Origin: Lysobacteraceae bacterium
GTDB taxonomy: Bacteria; Pseudomonadota; Gammaproteobacteria; Xanthomonadales; Xanthomonadaceae
Reading direction: 5' to 3'
NCBI GenBank assembly: GCA_027483745.1
Contig: JAIXTZ010000027.1
Location: 1-7,585 of the forward strand
Length of the DNA: 7,585 nucleotides
Position numbers and translations under genes: made by a program. The notes beneath the pieces are model-generated. The model saw only the letters and a program-made list of their open reading frames with translations. It was not told the DNA's origin and made no database searches. Position 1 is the first letter of the stretch; each line of letters starts with the position of its first letter. Positions 1-6,408 of the stretch are shown here, in pieces.

Positions 1-116
1 CCGAGGTACCAGCAGATCAGGTAGTCGCCCTCCGCCGTCTTGATCACCTGCGGCGACACGTGGGTCGACAGGGTGACGAACTCGGCGATGGGGGCATCGG
101 GCGTGAACTTGGCCAT
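1..116 (-). CDS. virB4: VirB4 T4SS ATPase, N-terminal 38 codons (partial)
   Basis: VirB4 is the large inner-membrane-associated AAA+ ATPase that powers T4SS assembly and substrate transfer. Only its N-terminus is present: it begins MAKFTPDAPIAEFVTL and reads on without a stop to the window edge, through DYLICWYLG. No Walker motif is visible because the ATPase domain lies beyond the edge. The call rests mainly on position, directly after virB3, as in VirB operons generally, and on an N-terminus that resembles VirB4/CagE proteins with an early 'G-D-Y-L' segment. A weak Shine-Dalgarno (AAGAG, 4 nt before the ATG, at 121-125) supports this start. The gene is separated from virB3 by 94 nt that hold a strong hairpin, unlike the tight junctions elsewhere in the operon. 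Confidence 0.8.
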   Translation of the reverse strand, partial: MAKFTPDAPIAEFVTLSTHVSPQVIKTAEGDYLICWYL

Positions 117-170
117 GGATCTCTTGGGAATCAGCGTGAGGCCGGAGCGCTTCGATGGAACGGGAACGAC

Positions 171-195
171 GGAATGTGCCGGCCCGGCACATTCC
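171..195 (-). other. Perfect hairpin in the virB3-virB4 gap
   Basis: Arms 171-180 (ggaatgtgcc) and 186-195 (ggcacattcc) are perfect reverse complements. Positions 181 and 185 also pair, giving an 11-bp stem with a 3-nt loop. It lies wholly between the virB3 stop (211) and the virB4 start (116). In the mRNA the bases after it are mixed rather than a U-run, so it is not a textbook intrinsic terminator. An RNA stability or processing element, partial attenuator, or protein-binding dyad are possible. The structure is seen directly; its function is inferred. Confidence 0.75.
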
Positions 196-210
196 TCCCT
201 GTAGCACGCC

Positions 211-522
211 TCATCCGCGACGGATTTCTGGCTGCCCTCGATAGTGGTTGGGCGTCAGCACCCACATCCCCTCGTGCTGCCGGACATTCCGAACCTTCGT
301 CTTGAACTTCAGGCGGAGGAACAGCAGGCGGAAGATCATCTCGTCGCGACGCGCCATCTGGCGCATCACGAAGATCACGACAGGGATCAGGATCAGGAAC
401 TGCAGGCCGAACCACATCGCGAACAGCAGCGAGCCTCCCGCGCCGAGGAAGAACGGGAGGTAGGGCACGCCCATGAACATCGCCGGGCGGGTGCAGCCGC
501 GGAAGAGAACGTCTTTACGCAT
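211..522 (-). CDS. virB3: VirB3 inner-membrane T4SS protein
   Basis: VirB3 is a small inner-membrane subunit that associates with VirB4 and is needed for pilus assembly. The 103-residue product matches the usual length of about 100. It starts MRKDVLFRGCTRPAMFMGVP and has one long or two adjacent hydrophobic stretches (about residues 20-55). These are followed by the charged turn and amphipathic segment RRDEMIFRLLFLRLKF (58-73) typical of VirB3/TrbD-type proteins. The start ATG lies 9 nt after the virB2 stop with no clear Shine-Dalgarno, so translation is probably coupled to virB2. The order virB2-virB3-virB4 supports the call. No truncation is seen. Confidence 0.92.
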   Translation of the reverse strand: MRKDVLFRGCTRPAMFMGVPYLPFFLGAGGSLLFAMWFGLQFLILIPVVIFVMRQMARRDEMIFRLLFLRLKFKTKVRNVRQHEGMWVLTPNHYRGQPEIRRG

Positions 523-531
523 CGGTGTCGA

Positions 532-876
532 TCAAGCCACCGACCCGACCTGGCCGCCGGCAACCAGCATGGTGGCGAGCTGCGTGGCGCCGCCGATCAG
601 CACGCCGCCAATCAATACCGGCGCGACCTCGCTGATGCGCTTGTTGTTGAAGGCGATCTGGTAGCCAGCGAACACAATGGCCACGGTGACGACGACGATG
701 GAGGCCGCATTGAGGATGCCGCTGATGTTGTTGAGGAACACGCGAACCACCGACAGACCCTCCCCGCTCTGGGAGACGCCAGCCGCAAAGACGGCGGCCG
801 AGGTGGCGTAGGCCATCAGGGCATAGCCCAGGGCAGCGACGGGGTTGCGCGCGGAAAAGACGGACTTGTTGAACAT
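532..876 (-). CDS. virB2: VirB2 major pilin
   Basis: VirB2 is the pilin of the T4SS, inserted in the inner membrane and recruited into the extracellular or periplasmic filament. The 114-residue precursor begins MFNKSVFSARNPVAALGYAL. It has a long signal sequence with a likely cleavage site around residues 28-32 (AAVFA/AG). Two hydrophobic helices follow (about 54-74 and 84-106), separated by a short basic cytoplasmic loop (FNNKRISE, 76-83), the classic VirB2/TrbC topology. An upstream in-frame ATG at 894 and longer open-frame extensions exist. The ATG at 876 is chosen because a near-consensus Shine-Dalgarno (AAGGAG) sits 8 nt before it. This is the only strong ribosome site in the virB block, which suits a highly demanded subunit. 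A 118-nt leader with two hairpins separates it from virB1. Confidence 0.95.
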   Translation of the reverse strand: MFNKSVFSARNPVAALGYALMAYATSAAVFAAGVSQSGEGLSVVRVFLNNISGILNAASIVVVTVAIVFAGYQIAFNNKRISEVAPVLIGGVLIGGATQLATMLVAGGQVGSVA

Positions 877-884
877 CGCGATGA

Positions 885-890
885 CTCCTT
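885..890 (-). promoter_or_regulatory. Strong Shine-Dalgarno of virB2
   Basis: AAGGAG on the minus strand, 8 nt before the virB2 ATG at 876. It fixes the pilin start against longer in-frame alternatives and contrasts with the weak or coupled initiation sites of the other virB genes. It contains a GGA that could also serve as a CsrA contact. Confidence 0.85.
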
Positions 891-895
891 GCATT

Positions 896-909
896 CGCCC
901 GATCGGGCG
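896..909 (-). other. 14-bp perfect palindrome upstream of virB2
   Basis: The sequence cgcccgatcgggcg is fully self-complementary. As RNA it can form a 5-bp GC stem with a GATC loop, 5 nt upstream of the virB2 Shine-Dalgarno. It could modulate ribosome access, protect the pilin transcript or be a protein site on DNA. Only the symmetry is directly seen. Confidence 0.5.
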
Positions 910-962
910 TTGGGGGAAGGTGGCGCCCGCATTCACCGCGGACCGCCGGGGGAAAGGCCACT

Positions 963-978
963 CCGGGAAAGATCCCGG
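963..978. other. Hairpin just after virB1 stop; terminator-like on + strand
   Basis: Arms ccggga (963-968) and tcccgg (973-978) flank a 4-nt loop. The structure starts 16 nt after the virB1 stop codon. Read on the minus strand it is preceded by an A-rich stretch but not followed by a U-run, so it should not block virB2 transcription. Read on the + strand it is followed by tttcgtttt, resembling an intrinsic terminator for antisense transcription. Role is inferred. Confidence 0.45.
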
Positions 979-994
979 TTTCGTTTTAATGCAT

Positions 995-1960
995 TCAGAA
1001 TACGCGGGCAGCATCAGCACCGCTGGAATTTGACTCTTCTTGAGTAATGGTTGGTGTGCGCGTGACCGATGCGTCAGTCGCGCCATCCGCAAGCGATGCC
1101 GACGGCGTGCTAACCGCGGCGATCACCGGCGTCGCAGCACCACCGCCCGACTCTTCGAGGCGCGCCGTGCGCTGTTGCATCTCCGCCATGAATCGCGCCT
1201 CAGGCGTGGCCAGGGTTAACGATGGTTCGTCCACAGGGGCAGAGCCGCCTGCTGGAGGCTCGTTGTGCGTGATGGCCGCGGCACTGGCGTGAGCATCCAC
1301 TGCTTCGACTTCAGCGTGCGGTTGCGGAGCCGCTTCGACCAGCGGCTGAACCCGCGATACGGCATCGGTCCGCGTGGCGCTTGGCGCAGTGATCCGCGCG
1401 GCGTAGACGTTTTCCCACCGCGCAGCAGGAGGCGAGGTGAATCCGCCGTCTGTCGCAGCCGCCTGAGCCTGCGATGTCCTGCCGGGCGCGAGCCCGATCG
1501 CCTCCGTCTGCGCGGCCACAGGAGCACCGGACGCCATCGCGTCGAACACCTTCTGCACGTAGCCGTGCTCGTAGCCCGTCCGCGCATTGCCGGAGTAGTA
1601 GCAACTGAACGCATCGCCCCAGCGACCACCATGGCGCTGCAGGCATTCGGCAAGGATCTTGGCGCCGGCGGCAAGGTTGTTGCAGACATCGAACCCAGCC
1701 TCGGGCGTATCTAGGCCGAAGCGCGCGAAGTTCACGCGATTCACCTGCGCGAGGCCGATCGAGTAGTTGTATCCGCGTGCCTCAAGCATTCGCACCGTCG
1801 CGACCGCCTCGGCGAGGTTGCGGGGCTGACGCAGCAGCCGGCCGCCCACGACGCCGATCGCAAAAGGATTGCGGGACGACTCGACGTGGACGACATGCGC
1901 CATCACATCTTCCGGCACCGCGAGGGGGCCGCAGGCCAAGCTTTCGATGCCAGGGATCAT
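995..1960 (-). CDS. virB1: VirB1 lytic transglycosylase
   Basis: VirB1 cleaves the peptidoglycan glycan strand so the secretion apparatus can span the wall. The 321-residue product has a lysozyme-like SLT domain at about residues 14-140. It includes HVESSRNPFAIGVVGG (25-40) with the likely catalytic Glu27, the motif NYSIGLAQVNRVNFARFGL (65-83) and CYYSGNARTGYEHGYV (120-135), all typical of VirB1. Residues 145-321 form a tail rich in Ala, Pro and Thr with no recognisable domain; in Agrobacterium a C-terminal VirB1* piece is released, and whether that occurs here cannot be seen. The ATG overlaps the virB11 stop (ATGA). There is no convincing cleavable Sec signal at this start, and none in frame upstream. 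Placement after virB11 matches the Xanthomonas citri order. Confidence 0.95.
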   Translation of the reverse strand: MIPGIESLACGPLAVPEDVMAHVVHVESSRNPFAIGVVGGRLLRQPRNLAEAVATVRMLEARGYNYSIGLAQVNRVNFARFGLDTPEAGFDVCNNLAAGAKILAECLQRHGGRWGDAFSCYYSGNARTGYEHGYVQKVFDAMASGAPVAAQTEAIGLAPGRTSQAQAAATDGGFTSPPAARWENVYAARITAPSATRTDAVSRVQPLVEAAPQPHAEVEAVDAHASAAAITHNEPPAGGSAPVDEPSLTLATPEARFMAEMQQRTARLEESGGGAATPVIAAVSTPSASLADGATDASVTRTPTITQEESNSSGADAARVF

Positions 1961-3024
1961 GCCGACAACCTCGCCTCCGGATCGTAGTCGATTCCGGTGA
2001 TGTGCCGACTGCCGCCATGCGCGTCGATGTGGACGACGATGTCGATGGTGAGTCGCAGTAGGCGTTTGATGGTTTCGAACTCCAGCCCAGCGCCTTCGTT
2101 GGAAGCCTTCACCATCAGGGCTAACTGGTCCCAAGCCTGCGAGGGACTGCCGGCATGGCAGGAGGTAATCGAGCCCGGATGGCCGGAAGCGCAGTTTCGA
2201 ATGAAGTAGAACGCCTCGTCGCCGCGCAGCTCGGCCAGAATGATGCGATCCGGCTTCATGCGCAGGCAGGCCTCCATGCAACTCTTCGCGGTGACGTTCG
2301 CCGTGCTCTGCCCGCCCTTCGAATATAGCAAGTGCACGACGTTCGGCTGGTCGATGAACAGCTCGCGGGCGTCTTCGATCGTGACCAACCGCTCGTGGTG
2401 CGGGATGTGCGTCACCAACGACTTCATGAAGGTAGTCTTGCCAGAGCCCGTCGCGCCGGCGACGACGATGTTCTTCCGGTAGGCCACGGCCTTGCGGAAG
2501 AAGTTGCCGTAGTCGCGCGCGCGTCGCAGTGCCAGTAGTTCGGCATCCTGCGTGCTGATCTCCCCCGTGTGTTCGATGACCTTGTCGAAGAAACCATCGG
2601 CTTGGTACTGGTCGAGCGTCCGCGTCTGCTTGGAAGGCAGGCGGATCGTGATCGACGTCCGCCCGGCATCGCAGGCCGGCGGAATGACGAACTGAGCGCG
2701 CTGCCCGGTCGGGAACGTGAGCGAAACAACCGGATCGATGTCGGTGATGCGCTGGCCGGTGTTGCTCTCGTTGACCACCGAGACGCAGAACTGCCGGGCC
2801 CGATCGAAAGTGAGCGTCGGGACATCGACTTTGCTCCATCCGCCCCGGCCCTCGACCCAGACTTCGCCCGGTCGATTGATGCAGATCTCGGTGATCGACG
2901 GATCAGCCATGAACGGCAGAATGCCCAGCACCTGGAACTGGTACTCGAGGAAGTCGTTCGAAACCAGCGCCAGCCGCGAACTGTCGTCGATCAGATCCAC
3001 GCTGGGCGCTCCGTCCGGGCTCAT
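1957..3024 (-). CDS. virB11: VirB11 secretion traffic ATPase
   Basis: VirB11 is a hexameric cytoplasmic ATPase at the T4SS base that switches the machine between pilus assembly and substrate transfer. The 355-residue product has an N-terminal domain (about 20-135) and a RecA-like C-terminal domain. The latter carries Walker A GATGSGKTT (190-198), the Asp box TIEDARELF (215-223), Walker B RIILAELRGDEAF (260-272) and the His box GHPGSITSCHAGSP (281-294). All catalytic motifs are intact. The ATG at 3024 is 2 nt past the virB10 stop, implying coupled translation. The frame stays open upstream to 3534, but that part overlaps virB10 and looks unlike any VirB11 N-terminus. The stop overlaps the virB1 start by 4 nt. 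Confidence 0.97.
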   Translation of the reverse strand: MSPDGAPSVDLIDDSSRLALVSNDFLEYQFQVLGILPFMADPSITEICINRPGEVWVEGRGGWSKVDVPTLTFDRARQFCVSVVNESNTGQRITDIDPVVSLTFPTGQRAQFVIPPACDAGRTSITIRLPSKQTRTLDQYQADGFFDKVIEHTGEISTQDAELLALRRARDYGNFFRKAVAYRKNIVVAGATGSGKTTFMKSLVTHIPHHERLVTIEDARELFIDQPNVVHLLYSKGGQSTANVTAKSCMEACLRMKPDRIILAELRGDEAFYFIRNCASGHPGSITSCHAGSPSQAWDQLALMVKASNEGAGLEFETIKRLLRLTIDIVVHIDAHGGSRHITGIDYDPEARLSA

Positions 3025-3026
3025 GC

Positions 3027-4205
3027 TCAGTTCGCGCCGACCACGTTGCTGAAGTCGATGTCCGCGGTGACGTAGATGTTCACCACCGTGCCCTGGTTGA
3101 TGGTAACCGTCGGCGGACGCCGGCTGTTCTCGGCGATGGCCTGCTGCGCGAGGTTCTGGATGCTCTCCGCCGTGTTGCTCTCGAACGGCTCCTGCGTGAC
3201 GAAGCCACCACTCGTCAGCCCGGTCTGCGCAGGGCCCTCTTCCGCGGCGTAGTACTTGAAGGCGTCGCTGAGCAGGCTGATCATCAGCGCGCTTGAAATG
3301 CGCCGCGCCCAATGCGCGTCGTACTGGCCGGGCATGCCACTGGAACCGAGGTTGTCCACGCCCGGTGCCTGCAGCGTCACGTCGACACCCGACGGCGTCA
3401 GCACGCGATCCCAGACCACCGCCATCCGGTTGTTCATGAAGTCTCCAGCGCCGTAGCGGCCGTAGATCTTCGAGCCCTTCGGCATCAGCAAAGACCGTCC
3501 ATTGAACGAGTAGACCGGCTCGGTGACGACACACGATGCGAAGCCATCGAGATCGGAAACGATCCGGGTCTCGAGCACGCAGCGCAGGTAAGTGCCGCGA
3601 ACCATCGTCGTGTCTGGCTGGGCGAGCCGGGTCGGCTGGGCGCTGGCTAGGGGGCGAGCGGCCCCACCCGAAGCAGCGAGCGCTCCAGAAAGATCTGTTC
3701 CCTGCCCGCCTGGGGCCGACGACGGCGCGGCCGAGGCCGATGGCGAGTTACCTCCGGCATCGGCGATGCGACGCTCCATCACGCTACGCCGCGGATCCAC
3801 GCGTGCGGGAACCGGGCCTGAGCCCGTCGCGTCGACGGGCGGCAGCGGCAGCGGCGGCGGCATGTCGGCGACCGGCGTCTCTTCGACCACGGGAATCGGT
3901 GGCGCTTCCGGCTGGGGGCGCTCGGTGACCGCCCGCGGCAGCTGCGGCACGGCCATCGACGGCTCGGGTTCCGGGGCACGGGCCGTGGGACCGTCGCCGC
4001 CCGAGCGCAGCACGAGCATCGCCATCAGCAGCACGATGACCAGCGTGCCACCGAGGAAGAACAGCGCCTTGCGATTAAGACGCTGGGTCTCCTCGTCCTT
4101 CAGGACCGGGGTCGCAGCGTCGAGATCCGGCCCTGCGGCCTGCTGGTAATAAGGGTTGCCCGCGGCGCCGGCATCGGCGTCGTTCGGCGGAATGTTCTGG
4201 CTCAT
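3027..4205 (-). CDS. virB10: VirB10 core-complex and outer-membrane channel protein
   Basis: VirB10 spans both membranes: its N-terminus is cytoplasmic, one helix crosses the inner membrane, and the C-terminal beta-barrel with antenna helices forms the outer-membrane pore with VirB7 and VirB9. The 392 residues show a hydrophilic N-terminus (1-45), a transmembrane helix (about 47-66) and a long Pro/Ala-rich periplasmic linker (about 70-195). The VirB10/TrbI domain follows (from about 203), with a cysteine pair at 209 and 225, the block MPKGSKIYGRY (241-251), and the hydrophobic antenna ISSALMISLLSDAFKYYA (303-320). The C-terminal block TINQGTVVNIYVTADIDF (368-385) is typical. Start and virB9 stop share ATGA. 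Length is normal for the family. Confidence 0.96.
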   Translation of the reverse strand: MSQNIPPNDADAGAAGNPYYQQAAGPDLDAATPVLKDEETQRLNRKALFFLGGTLVIVLLMAMLVLRSGGDGPTARAPEPEPSMAVPQLPRAVTERPQPEAPPIPVVEETPVADMPPPLPLPPVDATGSGPVPARVDPRRSVMERRIADAGGNSPSASAAPSSAPGGQGTDLSGALAASGGAARPLASAQPTRLAQPDTTMVRGTYLRCVLETRIVSDLDGFASCVVTEPVYSFNGRSLLMPKGSKIYGRYGAGDFMNNRMAVVWDRVLTPSGVDVTLQAPGVDNLGSSGMPGQYDAHWARRISSALMISLLSDAFKYYAAEEGPAQTGLTSGGFVTQEPFESNTAESIQNLAQQAIAENSRRPPTVTINQGTVVNIYVTADIDFSNVVGAN

Positions 4206-4951
4206 TCGGCGGGATTCCTGCGCAGGCCCACCGTCTCCTCGCCATGGCGCAGCACGAGGAAGGGGTAGATGCCATGGACGACGATCGTGTCGGCTTCGAC
4301 GCTCGAGTTCACGACAAAGTCCTCGTCGTGGCGCGCGTTGCGCGCATACACCGTCGGCCAGTTGCCGGAGGGGATGTTCCCCGGGTTCGGCAAGCGGATG
4401 TACGTGAAGCTACCGTCGTCGTACACGCTGGTCGGTACCAGCCATTCCCGGCGGGTCTTGGTGGAGAGGTCGTAGTCGTAATGCATCGGTTTCACGGCCT
4501 CGACCGGCGGCTCGGGCGCGACGTCCGCCACCGGCTCGGGGCTCGCGCCCGGCACATCCTCGTAGTCGAAGGCGATGCGGTACTGCACGCCACGGCTGCG
4601 CACCTCATCGAGCTTGCGCCAGTCCGAGGCCGCCACCTGTAGCTCGAAGATGTACGAGCGGCGCTGGGTGCGGATCAGCAGGTTGGTGTCGACGTCGACG
4701 TTCTTCGGCTTGATGTAGAACAGGTGGTCACGGCGAACGATGTCCCAGCCACTGCTGAAGCCGGCGCTGTAGTCGAGCACGGGATCGGCGGGATCGAGTT
4801 CGATCGTGGTCGCGATCCCGAGACCCGCACGCACCGTGTAGATCCCCCCCTCTTCGTAGGTGTAACGGGCAATGGCATTGCCCGCGTTGGCCAGCAGTGG
4901 CAAGGCGGCGGCCAACAGGGCCACGGCGAATAGCAAGCAACGGCGCATCAT
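4202..4951 (-). CDS. virB9: VirB9 outer-membrane core-complex protein
   Basis: VirB9 is a periplasmic subunit that binds VirB7 and VirB10 to form the outer-membrane core ring. The 249-residue product begins MMRRCLLFAVALLAAALPLL, a clear Sec signal with cleavage near residue 23. The N-terminal beta domain (about 25-132) includes YTYEEGGIYTVRAGLGIATT (30-49). A Pro/Glu/Val-rich linker (133-155) leads to the C-terminal domain, with YDYDLSTKTRREWLVPTSVY (158-177), FTYIRLP (182-188) and GIYPFLVLRHG (227-237) near the end. The first of two adjacent ATGs overlaps the virB8 stop (ATGA) and is used here; the second (4948) is equally possible. The open frame extends further upstream (to 5245), but only as a low-quality Arg-rich stretch inside virB8. 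Confidence 0.96.
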   Translation of the reverse strand: MMRRCLLFAVALLAAALPLLANAGNAIARYTYEEGGIYTVRAGLGIATTIELDPADPVLDYSAGFSSGWDIVRRDHLFYIKPKNVDVDTNLLIRTQRRSYIFELQVAASDWRKLDEVRSRGVQYRIAFDYEDVPGASPEPVADVAPEPPVEAVKPMHYDYDLSTKTRREWLVPTSVYDDGSFTYIRLPNPGNIPSGNWPTVYARNARHDEDFVVNSSVEADTIVVHGIYPFLVLRHGEETVGLRRNPAE

Positions 4952-5904
4952 GTCGCTGGAACTCCATTGGAAGACGGGGCGGCGGCGGCCGGCGCACCGA
5001 GGCTGGGAGGTGGCGGAATACCGCCGCCATCCGCGGATGCCCCGGCGGGTTGGCCGGCGGCGGCGGCGGCCGCGGCGCGCGCTTGCGACTTCAACGCTTC
5101 GATCGAGGCATCGCGCTCGCCGATCAGCGCGGACGCCGAGGTCATGGCGGCGTTGAATGCCTCGTCGAGCGCGCCAGGCCCGGTGGCCGAGAGGTCGAGG
5201 TCCGAGCGGTAATGCGTGACCACGAAACCTAGGGGGTTCAGCCAACGCAATGCCTCGTCCAACTGCAGGTTTGGAAGGTAGCTGAACGACAGAGTGATGA
5301 GGCGACGGTCGATCGGTTGGAGCGCCCCGCTGGTGCGGTCGAACAGGTTGCGCTGCAGCCGCACCGTGGCACCGACCACGCGGCCACCGTCATAGATCGA
5401 GGTGATACTCAAGATCTGGACGCGGATGGCTTGGTTCGCACGGACGAACTTTGCCGGGCTGCTGGGATTCGTCTCGGCGAGGATGGCCGCGAAAGCCTTC
5501 TGCTGCTCGCCGCTGGACATCACGTTGACCTGCGCCCAGTCCCGCGCCTTAAGAAGTTCGGCATCGAACGACTCGCGCGCCGTCACGTAATTGGCGACGT
5601 TGGCGCGGGCAAGCGTTTCATTCGCCACGGTCGACTGATAGAAGGGGTCGTCGCGAAGCGCAGCGACCGAAGCCGTTCCGGAGAACGGATCCGCCATCAC
5701 GACGTAGGGAATCTTCTCCTTCAACGGCAGCATGAAGTAATAACCACCCGCGAGCGCCAGCGACATCAGCATTGAGCCGAAGGCGACGAACCACGCGCGG
5801 CGCTCGCTCTTGCGGGCGAGCTCGCCAATCGTGACTTCAAAGCTGGCGGCCGCAGCGACCGCCTTCTGGACGTTGGGCGTGTCTTTCCTGTTCTTTCCGA
5901 GCAT
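4948..5904 (-). CDS. virB8: VirB8 inner-membrane scaffold protein with long C-terminal tail
   Basis: VirB8 is a bitopic inner-membrane protein whose periplasmic NTF2-like domain nucleates T4SS assembly. The chosen ATG (MLGKNRKDTPN) is 10 nt after the virB7 stop. An in-frame extension to 6000 merely reads through virB7 and lacks VirB8 features. The 318-residue product has a cytoplasmic N-terminus, a transmembrane helix (about 38-58), LKEKIPYVV (61-69) and the NTF2-like domain (about 75-237). That domain ends in WLNPLGFVVTHYRSDLDL (221-238), a typical VirB8 end block. Residues 240-318 extend beyond the usual end of about 230-240: a helical segment, a 7-Ala run (277-283) encoded by GC-only repeats (about 5055-5080), and a Pro/Ala/Gly tail. 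Initiation looks weak, so translation is probably coupled to virB7. Confidence 0.95.
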   Translation of the reverse strand: MLGKNRKDTPNVQKAVAAAASFEVTIGELARKSERRAWFVAFGSMLMSLALAGGYYFMLPLKEKIPYVVMADPFSGTASVAALRDDPFYQSTVANETLARANVANYVTARESFDAELLKARDWAQVNVMSSGEQQKAFAAILAETNPSSPAKFVRANQAIRVQILSITSIYDGGRVVGATVRLQRNLFDRTSGALQPIDRRLITLSFSYLPNLQLDEALRWLNPLGFVVTHYRSDLDLSATGPGALDEAFNAAMTSASALIGERDASIEALKSQARAAAAAAAGQPAGASADGGGIPPPPSLGAPAAAAPSSNGVPAT

Positions 5905-5914
5905 GACCGTGTAC

Positions 5915-6343
5915 TCAGCTCTCGGAGTCGGAAGCGGGCTGCGCCGCAGCGCCACCAACGGACGAGACCACGATCGCCCCATCCTCCAGGGCGAACCCAA
6001 TCCCCTGCGCGGCGTACGCGGAGGCCAGCTGGCCTAGCGCCGCATCGAGTGAGGCGGCCGTGACTTTTGTCGCCTGCAGATGCACCGAGTAATTCATTGG
6101 CGCGCGGTACGCCACGCGGCGGTTCGATTCTCGACCCCAGCGATCCACGACATCGCGTAGCGTACGGTCGGAAGGCAGCACGACAAATGAGTGCAACGGC
6201 CTGAGCGGGATCGCGCGGGGTTCCGCATCGATCGTGTTGACCTCGCGCCAGCGACCGCGGAAATCAGGCGCCGGCGTGGTGCCGCAGGCGGAGAGAAGGG
6301 ATGTGGCGACCAAGGCCAAGGAGGCCGTACGAACGAGACCCAT
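5915..6343 (-). CDS. virB7: VirB7 lipoprotein fused to an N0-like domain (X-T4SS type)
   Basis: VirB7 anchors the core complex in the outer membrane by lipidation and binds VirB9. From the ATG at 6343 the product is 142 residues, with a lipoprotein signal MGLVRTASLALVATSLLSAC whose lipobox ends at Cys20. A linker follows, containing WREVNTIDAEPRAIPL (32-47), which resembles the short VirB9-binding motif. Residues about 57-128 form a compact alpha/beta region (TLRDVVDRWGRESN, then VHLQATKVTAASLDAALGQL, then GIGFALEDGAIVV) resembling the N0/secretin short domain. Classical VirB7 proteins are only about 50 residues; this enlarged form is the published signature of the Xanthomonadaceae VirB7. Alternative starts are GTG 6346, ATG 6355 and TTG 6370. 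The AGGA at 6355-6358 fits 6346 or 6343 best. Confidence 0.9.
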   Translation of the reverse strand: MGLVRTASLALVATSLLSACGTTPAPDFRGRWREVNTIDAEPRAIPLRPLHSFVVLPSDRTLRDVVDRWGRESNRRVAYRAPMNYSVHLQATKVTAASLDAALGQLASAYAAQGIGFALEDGAIVVSSVGGAAAQPASDSES

Positions 6344-6351
6344 CACAAAAG

Positions 6352-6359
6352 ACATCCTG
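6352..6359 (-). promoter_or_regulatory. CsrA-like GGA motif at the virB7 initiation region
   Basis: The mRNA reads CAGGAUGU, matching the GGAUGU core of the published CsrA consensus (RUACARGGAUGU). It includes the only plausible Shine-Dalgarno (AGGA) for virB7. In Xanthomonas citri CsrA is known to repress the virB operon. Here binding is inferred from the short motif alone, and whether it lies in a hairpin loop was not computed. Confidence 0.4.
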
Positions 6360-6390
6360 ATTCGAAGCAAAAAACCCGGGGGGAGGCAGG

Positions 6391-6408
6391 CCCGCGCCCG
6401 CGCCCGCG
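6391..6408. repeat. Three tandem cccgcg hexamers in the trbM-virB7 gap
   Basis: Three exact copies of cccgcg lie end to end, about 50 nt upstream of virB7 and 16 nt upstream of a T6 run (6374-6369, minus strand) that follows a cccggg palindrome. The gap is GC-extreme and looks partly terminator-like on the minus strand, but no clean stem directly precedes the T-run. It could be simple low complexity or a slippage-prone spacer. Confidence 0.6.

Noticed and set aside
244..1047. Long + strand open frame (267 codons) opposite virB3, virB2 and virB1
   Set aside because: His/Arg/Asp-rich composition with no recognisable domain; it runs antisense across three solid genes and is best explained by GC-rich codon bias.
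1961..2839. In-frame extension of virB1 through virB11
   Set aside because: Shadow of virB11 in another frame; the transglycosylase domain begins just after ATG 1960.
3025..3534. In-frame N-terminal extension of virB11 upstream of 3024
   Set aside because: Lies inside virB10, is Arg/Gly/Gln-rich without VirB11 similarity, and ATG 3024 gives a normal-length protein.
4952..5245. In-frame N-terminal extension of virB9
   Set aside because: Arg-rich shadow of virB8; the Sec signal begins exactly at the ATGATG at 4951.
6369..6408. Intrinsic terminator between the trbM-like gene and virB7 (cccggg plus T6 on the minus strand)
   Set aside because: A T-run follows a short palindrome, but no adequate stem directly precedes it; at most partial attenuation.
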